A stretch of DNA of 64,000 bases from Chryseobacterium endalhagicum (GCF_016745235.1 NZ_JAELVM010000001.1:1005856-1069855); one strand, 5' to 3'; shown: positions 16,326-23,849, counted from the stretch's first letter. Notes: generated by a model not told the origin, from the letters alone. Numbers and translations are program-made.

Positions 16326-17346
16326 ATCCTTTTACTGTATTTTGAATTTTATTCTGGTTAAAATAATAGATGGCTTTTTGATTGTCTTCCGCCTCTCCCT
16401 GAAGCTGAAGCAGCAGTTTTCCGAAGTTTGAATTCCCCAGATATTCAACATCTGCTTTCAGAAGTCTGTAAGGGATTTTATAGTGGTCATAAAGGGTTGA
16501 AAGAAGTTTTTCAACGCTGATATTTTCATTAAGTTCTATTTCTACCAACGGAAACAAACCGTTTTGCGGTTCTTTCTGAAGTTTTTTATTAAGTTCCTGA
16601 GGTATGGTCATGATATCTGAATTTATAAATTGGCGGATCACAGGATTTTCTTTATCTGAAATGATCTCGCTTAATGTTCCTTTTGCTAATAATTTTCCTT
16701 TGTCTATAACGGCTACATGGTTGCAGACTGCTTTGATGACTTCCATTTCGTGGGTGATCAGCAGAATGGTGATGCCCAGCCTTTGATTAATATCTCTTAA
16801 AAGCTGCAGAATCGATTGGGTAGTAGCCGGATCCAGCGCACTCGTCGCTTCATCACAGAGAAGAAGGTAGGGATCATTGGCTAATGCCCTGGCAATGGCA
16901 ACCCTCTGTTTCTGTCCTCCTGAAAGGCTTTTCGGATAATCATTCGCTTTATCTTCCAATCCTACAATCTTCAGCAGCTCGTTGACTTTTTTGCGGATCT
17001 CCTCCTTGCTCACATGATCCAGCTCTAAAGGAAGGGCTACATTATCAAAAACAGTTCTCGAAGAAAGAAGATTGAAATGCTGGAAGATCATTCCTATTTT
17101 TTTCCGTTCACCAGCCAATTGTTTTGAATTTAAGTGGGTGAAATCCTTTCCGTTGATAATGATCTGGCCTTCTTCAGGTCTCTCCAGAAGATTTACCGTT
17201 CGGATCAGGGTGCTTTTTCCGGCTCCGGAAAATCCTATGATTCCTACGATGTCTCCCTTCTCTATATTGAGACTGATCTGATCCAGTGCTTTGAAAGACT
17301 GCTTCTTTTGATGAAATGTTTTTGAAATGTTTTTGATTTCTATCAT
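16318..17346 (-). CDS. metN: Methionine ABC transporter ATP-binding protein
   Basis: A 342-residue ABC ATPase. Walker A is 'GFSGAGKST' at about 38-46, the Q-loop is 'MIFQHFNLL', the signature is 'LSGGQKQRVAIARAL' at about 141, and Walker B is 'LLLCDEATSALD'. A C-terminal NIL domain at about 265-340 is the regulatory methionine-binding domain that lets internal methionine inhibit the transporter. It starts 20 nt after the EamA gene stop and overlaps metI by 8 nt. Expression is probably controlled by the Met-rich leader and terminator upstream of the EamA gene. Confidence 0.95.
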   Translation of the reverse strand: MIEIKNISKTFHQKKQSFKALDQISLNIEKGDIVGIIGFSGAGKSTLIRTVNLLERPEEGQIIINGKDFTHLNSKQLAGERKKIGMIFQHFNLLSSRTVFDNVALPLELDHVSKEEIRKKVNELLKIVGLEDKANDYPKSLSGGQKQRVAIARALANDPYLLLCDEATSALDPATTQSILQLLRDINQRLGITILLITHEMEVIKAVCNHVAVIDKGKLLAKGTLSEIISDKENPVIRQFINSDIMTIPQELNKKLQKEPQNGLFPLVEIELNENISVEKLLSTLYDHYKIPYRLLKADVEYLGNSNFGKLLLQLQGEAEDNQKAIYYFNQNKIQNTVKGYA

Positions 17347-17366
17347 TTTGAAAGTATAGTTTTAAT

Positions 17367-18362
17367 TTAAATAGGCTGGTACGGTCTCACCGTTTTATGG
17401 ACAAATCGTCTGAGTCTTCTTATTTTTACTTTTGAGCGTTTTGATAACCTGAAATATTTGGTCACATTGGTAAGCAGTACACCTAATAATATGATGGATA
17501 GCCCGTACAGCTGACTTCCGTTAATCGTTTGTCCTGCGACGATCCACCCCGCAAAAACGGTTACTATAGGATTAATATAGGTATGCGTACTCACCAAAGC
17601 CGCCGGTTTTACAGAAAGAAGCCATATGTAAGATAAATAGGCAACAATAGATCCGAAGAACACTAAGAACAGCACGCCGGCCCACGCAGATGCCGGAACA
17701 TTGGAGAATGAAAAACCATGCCATTCTTTTCGGAATGCTGCAATAAGAAAGGAGGCAACCCCTGCTGTGATCAGCTGTTGAGCAATATTCATAAAGGTGG
17801 ATTGCGATGCCGGATTTTTCTTGGAATATAAAGATCCCAGAACCCATGCTACCGAACTTAATGCCAGAACAATGAATGCTGTGATTCTAAGATTCCCGTT
17901 GACCGCCTGGTGGGATGCGCTGGAGACACTCCCGTTTAAGAACAGTATCAGTCCTGCAAAACCTATAATCAGCCCAATTGGAATGAATTTATCGGAGAAG
18001 TAATATTTCCAGTTTTTCTTATCAATCGCAATAAACCAGAAAGGACCTGTAGCAATCGCTATGGCTGCTTCAGAAGCAGAAACATACTGTTCTCCCCATG
18101 CAACGAGGCCCGTTCCTCCGGTAAGGATCAGTATTCCGGTGATGGCATTTTTTTTCCAGTTGATCAGAGAGCTTGCTTTTTCACCCCTGGCCAGAAGCCA
18201 GCCTATCATCAGAAGTCCGGCCGCTAAAAATCGGAATCCGGAAAGAATGAAGGGAGGAAATCCTTTCAATCCAAAGGATATAGCCAGAAATGTTATTCCC
18301 CAGATCACGTAAATATTGATGAATGCTACCGGCACCAGCCAGCTGTTTTTAGAACTGCTCAT
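17367..18362 (-). CDS. EamA/DMT superfamily transporter, first gene of the methionine operon
   Basis: A 331-residue membrane protein with ten predicted helices in two EamA repeats ('YVIWGITFLAISFGLKGFPP', 'GVLLTNVTKY'). The family exports amino acids and other metabolites. It is the first gene after the Met leader and terminator and sits 20 nt before metN, so it is likely under methionine control. That makes a methionine-related substrate plausible, but an exporter in an uptake operon would be odd; some EamA proteins import. The C-terminal tail is unusually basic (SKRSKVKIRRLRRF). Confidence 0.85.
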   Translation of the reverse strand: MSSSKNSWLVPVAFINIYVIWGITFLAISFGLKGFPPFILSGFRFLAAGLLMIGWLLARGEKASSLINWKKNAITGILILTGGTGLVAWGEQYVSASEAAIAIATGPFWFIAIDKKNWKYYFSDKFIPIGLIIGFAGLILFLNGSVSSASHQAVNGNLRITAFIVLALSSVAWVLGSLYSKKNPASQSTFMNIAQQLITAGVASFLIAAFRKEWHGFSFSNVPASAWAGVLFLVFFGSIVAYLSYIWLLSVKPAALVSTHTYINPIVTVFAGWIVAGQTINGSQLYGLSIILLGVLLTNVTKYFRLSKRSKVKIRRLRRFVHKTVRPYQPI

Positions 18363-18390
18363 TGTGTATGTTTTTGTGCGATGTTTGTTA

Positions 18391-18424
18391 AAATAAAAAG
18401 GCCCTACAACGTGGTAAGGCCTTT
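18391..18424 (-). terminator. Intrinsic terminator of the methionine-operon leader (attenuator)
   Basis: On the minus strand AAAGGCCTTAC, CACGTT, GTAGGGCCTTT form an 11-bp stem with one G-T pair, followed by TTTATTT. It lies between the Met-rich leader peptide and the EamA start codon, 24 nt after the leader stop. Its position inside the 5' leader, not after a gene, marks it as an attenuator. Confidence 0.85.
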
Positions 18425-18448
18425 GGAATATGTCATATAAAAGTAAGG

Positions 18449-18547
18449 TCAGCCACGGGTTTTCTGATGCATAGGCATACAGTTATACATCATCATAGTT
18501 TTGATGGTCTGTTTATTTATTAACTGATGTTGATGTCCTTGTTTCAT
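18449..18547 (-). CDS. Met-rich leader peptide (32 residues) of the EamA-metNIQ operon
   Basis: The ORF is MKQGHQHQLINKQTIK, then T-MMMYNCMPMH, then QKTRG and a TGA stop. Five of the nine residues at positions 18-26 are methionine, against about 2% in ordinary proteins. It is followed 24 nt later by a strong intrinsic terminator and then by a methionine-transport operon. This is the layout of a ribosome-mediated attenuator: when charged tRNA-Met is scarce the ribosome would stall on the Met run and prevent the terminator from forming. A competing stem may involve CGUGG at codons 31-32 with CCACG in the terminator, though that pairing is only 5 bp. Confidence 0.8.
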   Translation of the reverse strand: MKQGHQHQLINKQTIKTMMMYNCMPMHQKTRG

Positions 18548-18873
18548 TGTAATTTCTTTTCCTGAATACGGTTGCAAATATAAGGCATATATTTTTATTA
18601 GTCCACTAAAAAAGTAGACTTTTTGAATAAAAAATGTATGATTAATTTTATTTTGTTGATTATCAATTGTTTGTGTTTGTCGTGTGAATCGTATTTAATA
18701 TAGGAAAGAGTCGGAAGGATGAAAAGCAAAAGGGTAAAATAGCGATTTAGCCTAACATCGTAATGGTTTAGCTGTTTGGCAGTTTCGCCTAAAAAAACGA
18801 AATTACCATAGATCATCACCTATTTTTCGAAAAGATACTAATTTTGAATGATTAATTTAAAAAACCAGAAACA
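18548..18873. promoter_or_regulatory. Divergent intergenic region with -7 boxes for the methionine leader and the GNAT gene
   Basis: On the minus strand TATATTTG (18582-18575) is a perfect -7 box about 28 nt before the Met leader start; no clear TTG is found at -33. On the plus strand TAATTTTG (18839-18846) is a perfect -7 box 28 nt before the GNAT start. The middle of the region shows no gene that I can support. Confidence 0.6.
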
Positions 18874-19176
18874 ATGGAAAGAACAGAAGTAGTTTTAGGA
18901 AAAGTGAGAGGAGAAATATTACTTTTCTCGGATGATAACAAGGCCGGAAAAATGGATATTTCTATTATCGGAAAAAAATTAACCGTTTACCATACAGAAG
19001 TTAATCCTGAATATGAAGGGAAAGGTTTTGCCAAAATATTACTCGACAGGCTGGTTTCCTATGCCAGAGAACATGATTTGAAAATAGTTCCGCTTTGTCC
19101 CTATGTGCACCTACAGTTCAAGCGTCATCCGGAAGAGTATAATGATGTTTGGCTGAAAGAGGAGGGAGAGTTATGA
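18874..19176 (+). CDS. Small GNAT-type N-acetyltransferase (YjdJ-like)
   Basis: A 100-residue single-domain acetyltransferase of the COG2388 group. The acetyl-CoA loop is 'VNPEYEGKGFAKILLDRLVSYARE' (about 49-72), and the C-terminal 'IVPLCPYVHLQFKRHPEEYNDVW' is typical of this short family. Substrates of the group are not well defined. It has its own -7 box and ends in a heptameric tandem repeat that begins at the stop codon. Length (about 90-100 residues) is normal for the family. Confidence 0.88.
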   Translation: MERTEVVLGKVRGEILLFSDDNKAGKMDISIIGKKLTVYHTEVNPEYEGKGFAKILLDRLVSYAREHDLKIVPLCPYVHLQFKRHPEEYNDVWLKEEGEL

Positions 19177-19205
19177 GTTATGAGTTATGAGTTATGAGTT
19201 ATGAG
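19168..19205. repeat. Heptameric tandem repeat GAGTTAT, about 5.4 copies
   Basis: GAGTTAT is repeated with a 7-bp period across the GNAT stop codon. Copy number could change by slippage and would shift the protein C-terminus only slightly, since TGA appears in the first unit. Confidence 0.85.
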
Positions 19206-19297
19206 TGATTCTGCGACTCAATTTAAAATTAAAATTTAATAAACATACAAGATAGTAAGTCTGAAATCTGACATCTTATGTCTAAATAAAAAAAACT

Positions 19298-20908
19298 ATG
19301 CACGAACAACTCCTTTTAATACTGGGACTTCTCTTAATCGTCATGATGCTGGTCATGCTGGCGCAGCGTATTAAAATTGCTTATCCTATCTTTTTGGTTC
19401 TGGCGGGACTGGGAATCAGTTTTATTCCCGGAGTTCCGGTGTTAAAGCTGGATCCTGAAATTATTTTCCTGATCTTCCTGCCGCCGCTTTTGTATGAAGC
19501 CGCCTGGTATACTTCATGGAATGATTTCTGGAAGTGGAAAAGAACGATTGGATTATTGGCGTTCGGGCTGGTATTTCTGACTTCTCTGGTCGTGGCTTTT
19601 GCTTCACAGGCTTTAATTCCGGGCTTTACACTCGCTTTAGGTTTTTTGCTGGGAGGAATTGTTTCACCGCCGGATGCCGTTGCGGCAACAACCGTTTTAA
19701 AAGGTTTAAAAGTCCCAAAACGAACCATTGCTATGCTGGAAGGGGAAAGTCTGATCAACGACGCTTCATCATTGATTGTCTTCAGGTTTGCCCTGGCCGC
19801 AGTTATGACAGGTGTATTTTCCATGCAGGAAGCCACAGGACAGTTTTTTCTGGTAGCCGGAATGGGAGTGGTGGTAGGAATTGCCGGAGCGCATATTTTC
19901 TACGCTATTCATAAGTTTCTTCCTACAACGCCTGCCATTGATGCTGCGCTGACGGTAATGACGCCTTATATTTTGTTTTTGAGTGCGGAACATTTTCACT
20001 TTTCAGGAGTCATGGCGGTGGTAAGCGGTGGATTGTTCATGTCTTTCAGGGCTCATGAGATGTTTAAAACGGGAACCACAAGAATCAATATGACAGGGGT
20101 CTGGAATACTTTGATTTTCGTGATGAATGCTTTGGTTTTCGTATTGATCGGTCTGGAACTTCCTGATATTATCCATGGATTGGGGGAAACTTCTGTGATG
20201 GAAGGAATCAAATATGGTTTGATCATCAGCGGAATTGTTATTGTTGTCCGTCTTTTATGGATTTATCCTGTAGCTCACATTCCGAGATGGCTGAGCAAAA
20301 AAGTAAGACAGGATCCGAGTCCCGGATGGAAAAATCCGTTGATTATCGGCTGGGCAGGAATGCGTGGCGTGGTTTCTCTCGCAACGGCTTTATCGATTCC
20401 TGTGATGATGAATGATCAGACAGATTTCCCGATGCGGAATTTAATCATCTTCATCACCTTTGTCGTTATTTTTGTCACACTGGTTTTCCAGGGATTAACG
20501 CTTCCTTTGATTATTAAATTAACGAAAATTGAAGAACTCGATCCTATTTTGCCCTCGCATGAACAGCAGGCGGGAATTCAGATCAGACTGGATCATCTGG
20601 CCGTGAACCGTTTGAACGAAAAATATGAATCGGGTTTAAGCAGCAACAGCCTGATTGAAAACCTGAAGACAACGCTTGAAAATGATATCAGCCTTCACCA
20701 AAGCCATCTGAGCTCGCTGGAAATGTGTTCCAACAGGCAGAATGATCTGAAGGAATATCATGAGATCATGTTGGATATCTTCGCATTACAGCGAAAGGAA
20801 TTGTTTAAAATGAAACGGGAAAAACAATTCAGCGACGGCGAAATCCGGAAAGCAGAATCACAGCTGGATCTGAATGAACTGAAAATTACAGGAAATAAGC
20901 ACTTGTAA
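19298..20908 (+). CDS. Na+/H+ antiporter, CPA1 family (NhaP-like)
   Basis: A 536-residue monovalent cation:proton antiporter. About twelve membrane helices fill residues 1-415, with family motifs 'FLPPLLYEAAWYTSW', 'GGIVSPPDAVAATTVLKGL' and 'LEGESLINDASSLIVF' in the ion-binding core. The C-terminal ~120 residues are a soluble, charged helical region ('HEQQAGIQIRLDHLAVNRLNEKY'). It exports Na+ in exchange for protons across the inner membrane. Its own transcript probably continues to the two small downstream genes (67-nt gap). Confidence 0.92.
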   Translation: MHEQLLLILGLLLIVMMLVMLAQRIKIAYPIFLVLAGLGISFIPGVPVLKLDPEIIFLIFLPPLLYEAAWYTSWNDFWKWKRTIGLLAFGLVFLTSLVVAFASQALIPGFTLALGFLLGGIVSPPDAVAATTVLKGLKVPKRTIAMLEGESLINDASSLIVFRFALAAVMTGVFSMQEATGQFFLVAGMGVVVGIAGAHIFYAIHKFLPTTPAIDAALTVMTPYILFLSAEHFHFSGVMAVVSGGLFMSFRAHEMFKTGTTRINMTGVWNTLIFVMNALVFVLIGLELPDIIHGLGETSVMEGIKYGLIISGIVIVVRLLWIYPVAHIPRWLSKKVRQDPSPGWKNPLIIGWAGMRGVVSLATALSIPVMMNDQTDFPMRNLIIFITFVVIFVTLVFQGLTLPLIIKLTKIEELDPILPSHEQQAGIQIRLDHLAVNRLNEKYESGLSSNSLIENLKTTLENDISLHQSHLSSLEMCSNRQNDLKEYHEIMLDIFALQRKELFKMKREKQFSDGEIRKAESQLDLNELKITGNKHL

Positions 20909-20974
20909 TTGAAGGAACAGCTTTTAAGTTTGAATCAATGTTCAAATGAATGTAAAAACGAAAACAGATAAAAA

Positions 20975-21286
20975 ATGAAAACACTGAATTTCTTAGTGAT
21001 TGGAAAAAATCAGGAGATACTGGACACCTTAAAGCGCATCATCGAAAATAATGAAGGCTGGCTGGCGGATATTAAAACGGATGAAACCGAAAGCTATGAT
21101 TACATACAGGATAATACGGTAGATATCGTTCTGCTGAGTTCCGGTCTGGAAGATCAGTTTGAAAAGGAGATTAAAGTTTTTTGTGAACATCTGGATAAAG
21201 AAGTGAAGGTGATTGATCATTATGGCGGCGGAAGCGGACTTCTGAAGAATGAGGTTTACCATCTTTTTCCTCACTTACAGCCGTAA
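20975..21286 (+). CDS. Degenerate response-regulator receiver-like protein
   Basis: A 103-residue protein with a receiver-like pattern: strand 'LNFLVIGKNQEILDTLKRIIE', then 'VDIVLLSSGLED'. A true receiver has an aspartate after the hydrophobic strand ('VLLDxxLP'); here it is Ser-Ser, and the acidic pair after strand 1 is also missing. It therefore cannot be phosphorylated in the usual way. It may be a pseudo-receiver, or a Rossmann-like small protein. The Crp/Fnr gene begins 11 nt later, so the two are probably co-expressed and might interact. Confidence 0.65.
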   Translation: MKTLNFLVIGKNQEILDTLKRIIENNEGWLADIKTDETESYDYIQDNTVDIVLLSSGLEDQFEKEIKVFCEHLDKEVKVIDHYGGGSGLLKNEVYHLFPHLQP

Positions 21287-21297
21287 ATTTTTAACCT

Positions 21298-21882
21298 ATG
21301 CTTGAAAATATCATTAAGAATGTTACCCGGTTCGTTGATCTGAATGAAGAAGAAAAAGAAAGATTCACCGATCTTTTAACCCATGAATCTGTACCTAAGA
21401 AAACGGTTTTGCTGCGGGAAGGAGAGGTCTGTAAGTTTGAAGGGTATATTCAGAAAGGATGTCTGAGAATGTACTGCGTTGATGATAAAGGGGTTGAGGT
21501 AACGGTATTATTTGCGGTAGAAGACTGGTGGATCAGTGATATTGCATCATTTCAGGAACAGCTGCCTTCAAAACTGAATATAGAAACACTGGAAGATTCC
21601 GAAATCTTCATGCTGAATCCTTCAACGAAAGAAAAATTACTGCAGGAAGTCCCGAAATTTGAAAGGGTTTTCAGAACATTGGTTCAGAGAAATCTGTTTA
21701 CCCTGCAAAATCGTCTGGTAGATACGATTTCAAAATCTGCCTCGGAGCGGTATCTGGAATTTATAAAAGTATATCCTACCATTCCTAAAAGGGTAGCGCA
21801 GTATTACATTGCTTCGTACCTGGGAGTTTCTAAAGAATTTGTAAGTACGATCAGAAAGCGTTTAGGCTCAAAGGAAAAATAA
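21298..21882 (+). CDS. Crp/Fnr family transcriptional regulator
   Basis: A 194-residue regulator with an N-terminal cyclic-nucleotide-binding-type beta barrel (about 20-115; 'KKTVLLREGEVCKFEGYIQKGCLRMY') and a C-terminal DNA-binding region ('VAQYYIASYLGVSKEFVSTIRKRLG') that is shorter than in E. coli Crp. The 'VEDWWISDIASF' segment is typical of the Flavobacteria subgroup, which generally does not retain the cAMP-contact arginine. Target genes are unknown. It lies 11 nt behind the pseudo-receiver gene and is followed by a GC-rich palindrome that could serve as the transcript end. Confidence 0.9.
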   Translation: MLENIIKNVTRFVDLNEEEKERFTDLLTHESVPKKTVLLREGEVCKFEGYIQKGCLRMYCVDDKGVEVTVLFAVEDWWISDIASFQEQLPSKLNIETLEDSEIFMLNPSTKEKLLQEVPKFERVFRTLVQRNLFTLQNRLVDTISKSASERYLEFIKVYPTIPKRVAQYYIASYLGVSKEFVSTIRKRLGSKEK

Positions 21883-21890
21883 GAGGTAAG

Positions 21891-21921
21891 GGTTTCGGGC
21901 GGCCGGAGGCCGCCCGAAACC
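21891..21921. repeat. GC-rich palindrome, copy 3
   Basis: GGTTTCGGGCGGCC, gga, GGCCGCCCGAAACC: a perfect 14-bp stem between the convergent Crp/Fnr and thioesterase genes. It is the same family as 11737-11765. Confidence 0.85.
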
Positions 21922-21926
21922 TCATA

Positions 21927-22310
21927 TTACATAATTCTGATCGGCTTCTTGAGCTCATCAATCGCTACAAAAGTGAAGTCGCCTACAATAGCTCTTTCCC
22001 TTTCATAAGAATACATCTGTTCGGTATAGATTTCTACATTCACCTTCATACTGGTTTTTCCGACGTGGGATACTTTCCCGATAAGCTCCACAATGGTTCC
22101 GGCAGGAATAGGTTTTTTGAAATCGATTTTATCGCTGCTTACGGTTACCACTCTTTTTCTTGCAAAACGGGTTGCTGTGATAAAAGCTACTTCATCCATC
22201 AGCTGCATGGCTGTACCTCCGAAAAGGGTGTCGTAGTGGTTGGTAGTATTCGGGAAAACGGCTTTAAAAATTCTGGTTTCGGATGCTGCAATTCTTTCTT
22301 CTGTAGTCAT
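21927..22310 (-). CDS. Acyl-CoA thioesterase, YciA/hotdog family, behind a cobalamin riboswitch
   Basis: A 127-residue hotdog-domain acyl-CoA thioesterase. The motif 'VFPNTTNHYDTLFGGTAMQLMDEVAFITATRFA' carries the family's catalytic Asn/Asp region, and 'SSDKIDFKKPIPAGTIVELIGKVSHVGKTSMKVNVEIY' follows. It hydrolyses acyl-CoA to free acid and CoA in the cytoplasm. Upstream on the same strand lies a complete-looking cobalamin riboswitch with its own promoter and no other large gene between, so expression may respond to B12. If so, the enzyme might relieve build-up of propionyl- or methylmalonyl-CoA when B12-dependent mutase stalls; that link is inference. Confidence 0.88.
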   Translation of the reverse strand: MTTEERIAASETRIFKAVFPNTTNHYDTLFGGTAMQLMDEVAFITATRFARKRVVTVSSDKIDFKKPIPAGTIVELIGKVSHVGKTSMKVNVEIYTEQMYSYERERAIVGDFTFVAIDELKKPIRIM

Positions 22311-22319
22311 ATTTCATTA

Positions 22320-22397
22320 TTAAATTAATGCGAAATGAAATACTATTAAAATAACAGAACATGGCCAGGAACCATAGGAATTCCTGAAGTAGTCCAT
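22320..22397 (-). CDS. Possible 25-residue hydrophobic ORF between riboswitch and thioesterase
   Basis: The ORF reads MDYFRNSYGSWPC then SVILIVFHFALI and stops 9 nt before the thioesterase start. It could be a coupled leader ORF or chance. The hydrophobic C-terminal half would span a membrane. I see no recognised family and only position in its favour. Confidence 0.25.
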   Translation of the reverse strand: MDYFRNSYGSWPCSVILIVFHFALI

Positions 22398-22443
22398 CAG
22401 ATCAATAAACTTCAAATCGCGAAAGTTTTTTGTTTAAGAAATA

Positions 22444-22612
22444 GGCAGGTCTCCTGACTTGTAACATCTTTTACCTCCTTCCCGTGCTCTGCACAGTGGA
22501 CTTTTGATAAAGACTTCAGTTACTTACAGTTGCGCGACAGTCCGTGATTTTCACACGGTTCCCTTTTAATCTGCGGTAGGCAGAACCAGTTTCTGTGATG
22601 AATTAGCGTTAA
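22444..22612 (-). ncRNA. Cobalamin (AdoCbl) riboswitch
   Basis: Read on the minus strand the conserved blocks occur in the right order: GGTTCTGCC, AAAAGGGAACCGTGTGAAAATC, GACTGTCGCGCAACTGTAAG, AGTCCACTGTGCAG, CACGGGAAGGAGG and AGTCAGGAGACCTGCC. These match the B12-box and L-domains of the cobalamin riboswitch family. It normally switches off downstream genes when B12 is plentiful, usually a btuB-type receptor. Here the next gene is an acyl-CoA thioesterase 134 nt on. No terminator with a T-run is visible after it, so control of translation is more likely. Confidence 0.92.
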
Positions 22613-22625
22613 ACTTTTTCAGAGG

Positions 22626-22658
22626 CAAAAATAAGAATAATACAGAGAAAAACGGCAA
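22626..22658 (-). promoter_or_regulatory. Promoter of the riboswitch transcript
   Basis: On the minus strand TTG (22658-22656), 22 nt, then TATTTTTG (22633-22626). It places the transcript start a few bases before the riboswitch, so the RNA is likely still expressed. Confidence 0.65.
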
Positions 22659-23456
22659 TTATTCCGGACTATTGTAAATAATCTGGCTCATTACCCTTCC
22701 TTCCTTGATCGCCCAAAGCGTTACATACCTGTTTTCACCGGAGCCGTTGATCATATAAAGGTAGATATGATCATTATCGAGAGCCGTCACCCCTACATTG
22801 TTGAAATCCATGGTAGGCTGGAACATGTTTTTAATGGCTTCCCTTACAAAAACAGAACCTCTTCCGGGCTGCTGTACCCGGATGGATTTAATTTCAGTCA
22901 TGCCTTCAGGAAGGCCGTCCTTGATTCCCCAGGGTTTGATTTTATCGATTGTAAGGATCTTTCCGTCCGCATCTTTTTCCTGCTTTCTGTAGCCGGCGTT
23001 GGACGGATAAACGTCAATCACCACCTTTGTTCTTTGTGCTGTCGGTATTTTAGGATTGCTGTTGTCGGTGAAAATAAGTGATTTCCCGTTCTTGGATTTG
23101 GAAGGGGTAAACTGAGGAAGCTGATCGATGTAAGCAATACGCTCCTTATTCACCATTCCTTCCTTTTCAAGGTTTTCATACCTTACAAACGGCTTTTCGT
23201 CGTCCTGTTTTTCAGGGTATTTAATCCAGATCCATTCCGTTTCTCCCGGAGCAGGTTTTACATAAACAAATACATCACCTTTACGCATTCTGATCTTATC
23301 TACGATTTTTCTGTAGTTATCCTTGTGGACACGTACATTGGCGTAGCCTTCCTCAGCCTTTACCACTCCAAAAGGAACTTTATTCTGCCCTTTGAAAAAT
23401 GCTGTGGAAAAAAGACTGAAAGCGGACAAGTACAATGCTCTGTTTACGGAAATCAT
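22659..23456 (-). CDS. Secreted protein of unknown function with SH3-like N-terminus
   Basis: A 265-residue protein with a signal-like N-terminus ('ALYLSAFSLFSTAFF'). Residues about 30-75 ('GYANVRVHKDNYRKIVDKIRMRKGDVFVYVKP') resemble a bacterial SH3 domain as used in cell-wall or envelope binding. The C-terminal half ('FNNVGVTALDNDHIYLYMINGSGENRYVTLWAIKEGRVMSQIIYNS') is a compact beta-rich region I do not recognise. It stands alone, upstream of the riboswitch unit on the same strand. The stop codon is within a few bases of the riboswitch promoter. Confidence 0.65.
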   Translation of the reverse strand: MISVNRALYLSAFSLFSTAFFKGQNKVPFGVVKAEEGYANVRVHKDNYRKIVDKIRMRKGDVFVYVKPAPGETEWIWIKYPEKQDDEKPFVRYENLEKEGMVNKERIAYIDQLPQFTPSKSKNGKSLIFTDNSNPKIPTAQRTKVVIDVYPSNAGYRKQEKDADGKILTIDKIKPWGIKDGLPEGMTEIKSIRVQQPGRGSVFVREAIKNMFQPTMDFNNVGVTALDNDHIYLYMINGSGENRYVTLWAIKEGRVMSQIIYNSPE

Positions 23457-23849
23457 TTGATGAAATTTTTTGATCCCTCAAATATATAAATTAAATGCTT
23501 TTTTGCTCCTTAAAATATAATGGTATTTGATTAAAATTATTAATCTTCTTTAAAAAGTCTGAAAAAATCTTAATGACAGATCTGGGATTGGGTGTTCCTG
23601 GATATATTTTTCGAAATTTTGTGGTTAAAACTCTACGTAAAATCATTACCCTGAGTTCGGTTTTAAGTGGATCAATGACTGAATGAGAATCGGGGTGCTA
23701 CATCCTTGGGATTTAACCTCAAAGTAGCTGTTTTCAAAAGTACTAGGAAATTTTTATCTTTAAAAACTGAAAATGTACTATTTACGTGTTAAGAATACGT
23801 AAATAATTTGAATTATTTTTTTCATAAGAAAACCATCAACAAAATAAAT
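23457..23849. other. Divergent intergenic region with an inverted repeat
   Basis: About 390 nt without a supportable gene. The inverted repeat TTTACGT-N9-ACGTAAA (23781-23803) lies 47 nt before the T9SS protein start, and a half-site TACGTAAA recurs near 23635. It may be a regulator site. No other structure is recognised. Confidence 0.45.

Noticed and set aside
18598-18819. A 73-codon minus-strand open frame upstream of the methionine leader
   Set aside because: AT-driven composition, no recognisable motif, and it covers the divergent promoter region.
19534-19914. A 126-codon frame inside the antiporter gene in another frame
   Set aside because: It is fully overlapped by the antiporter, whose membrane helices and motifs are clear.
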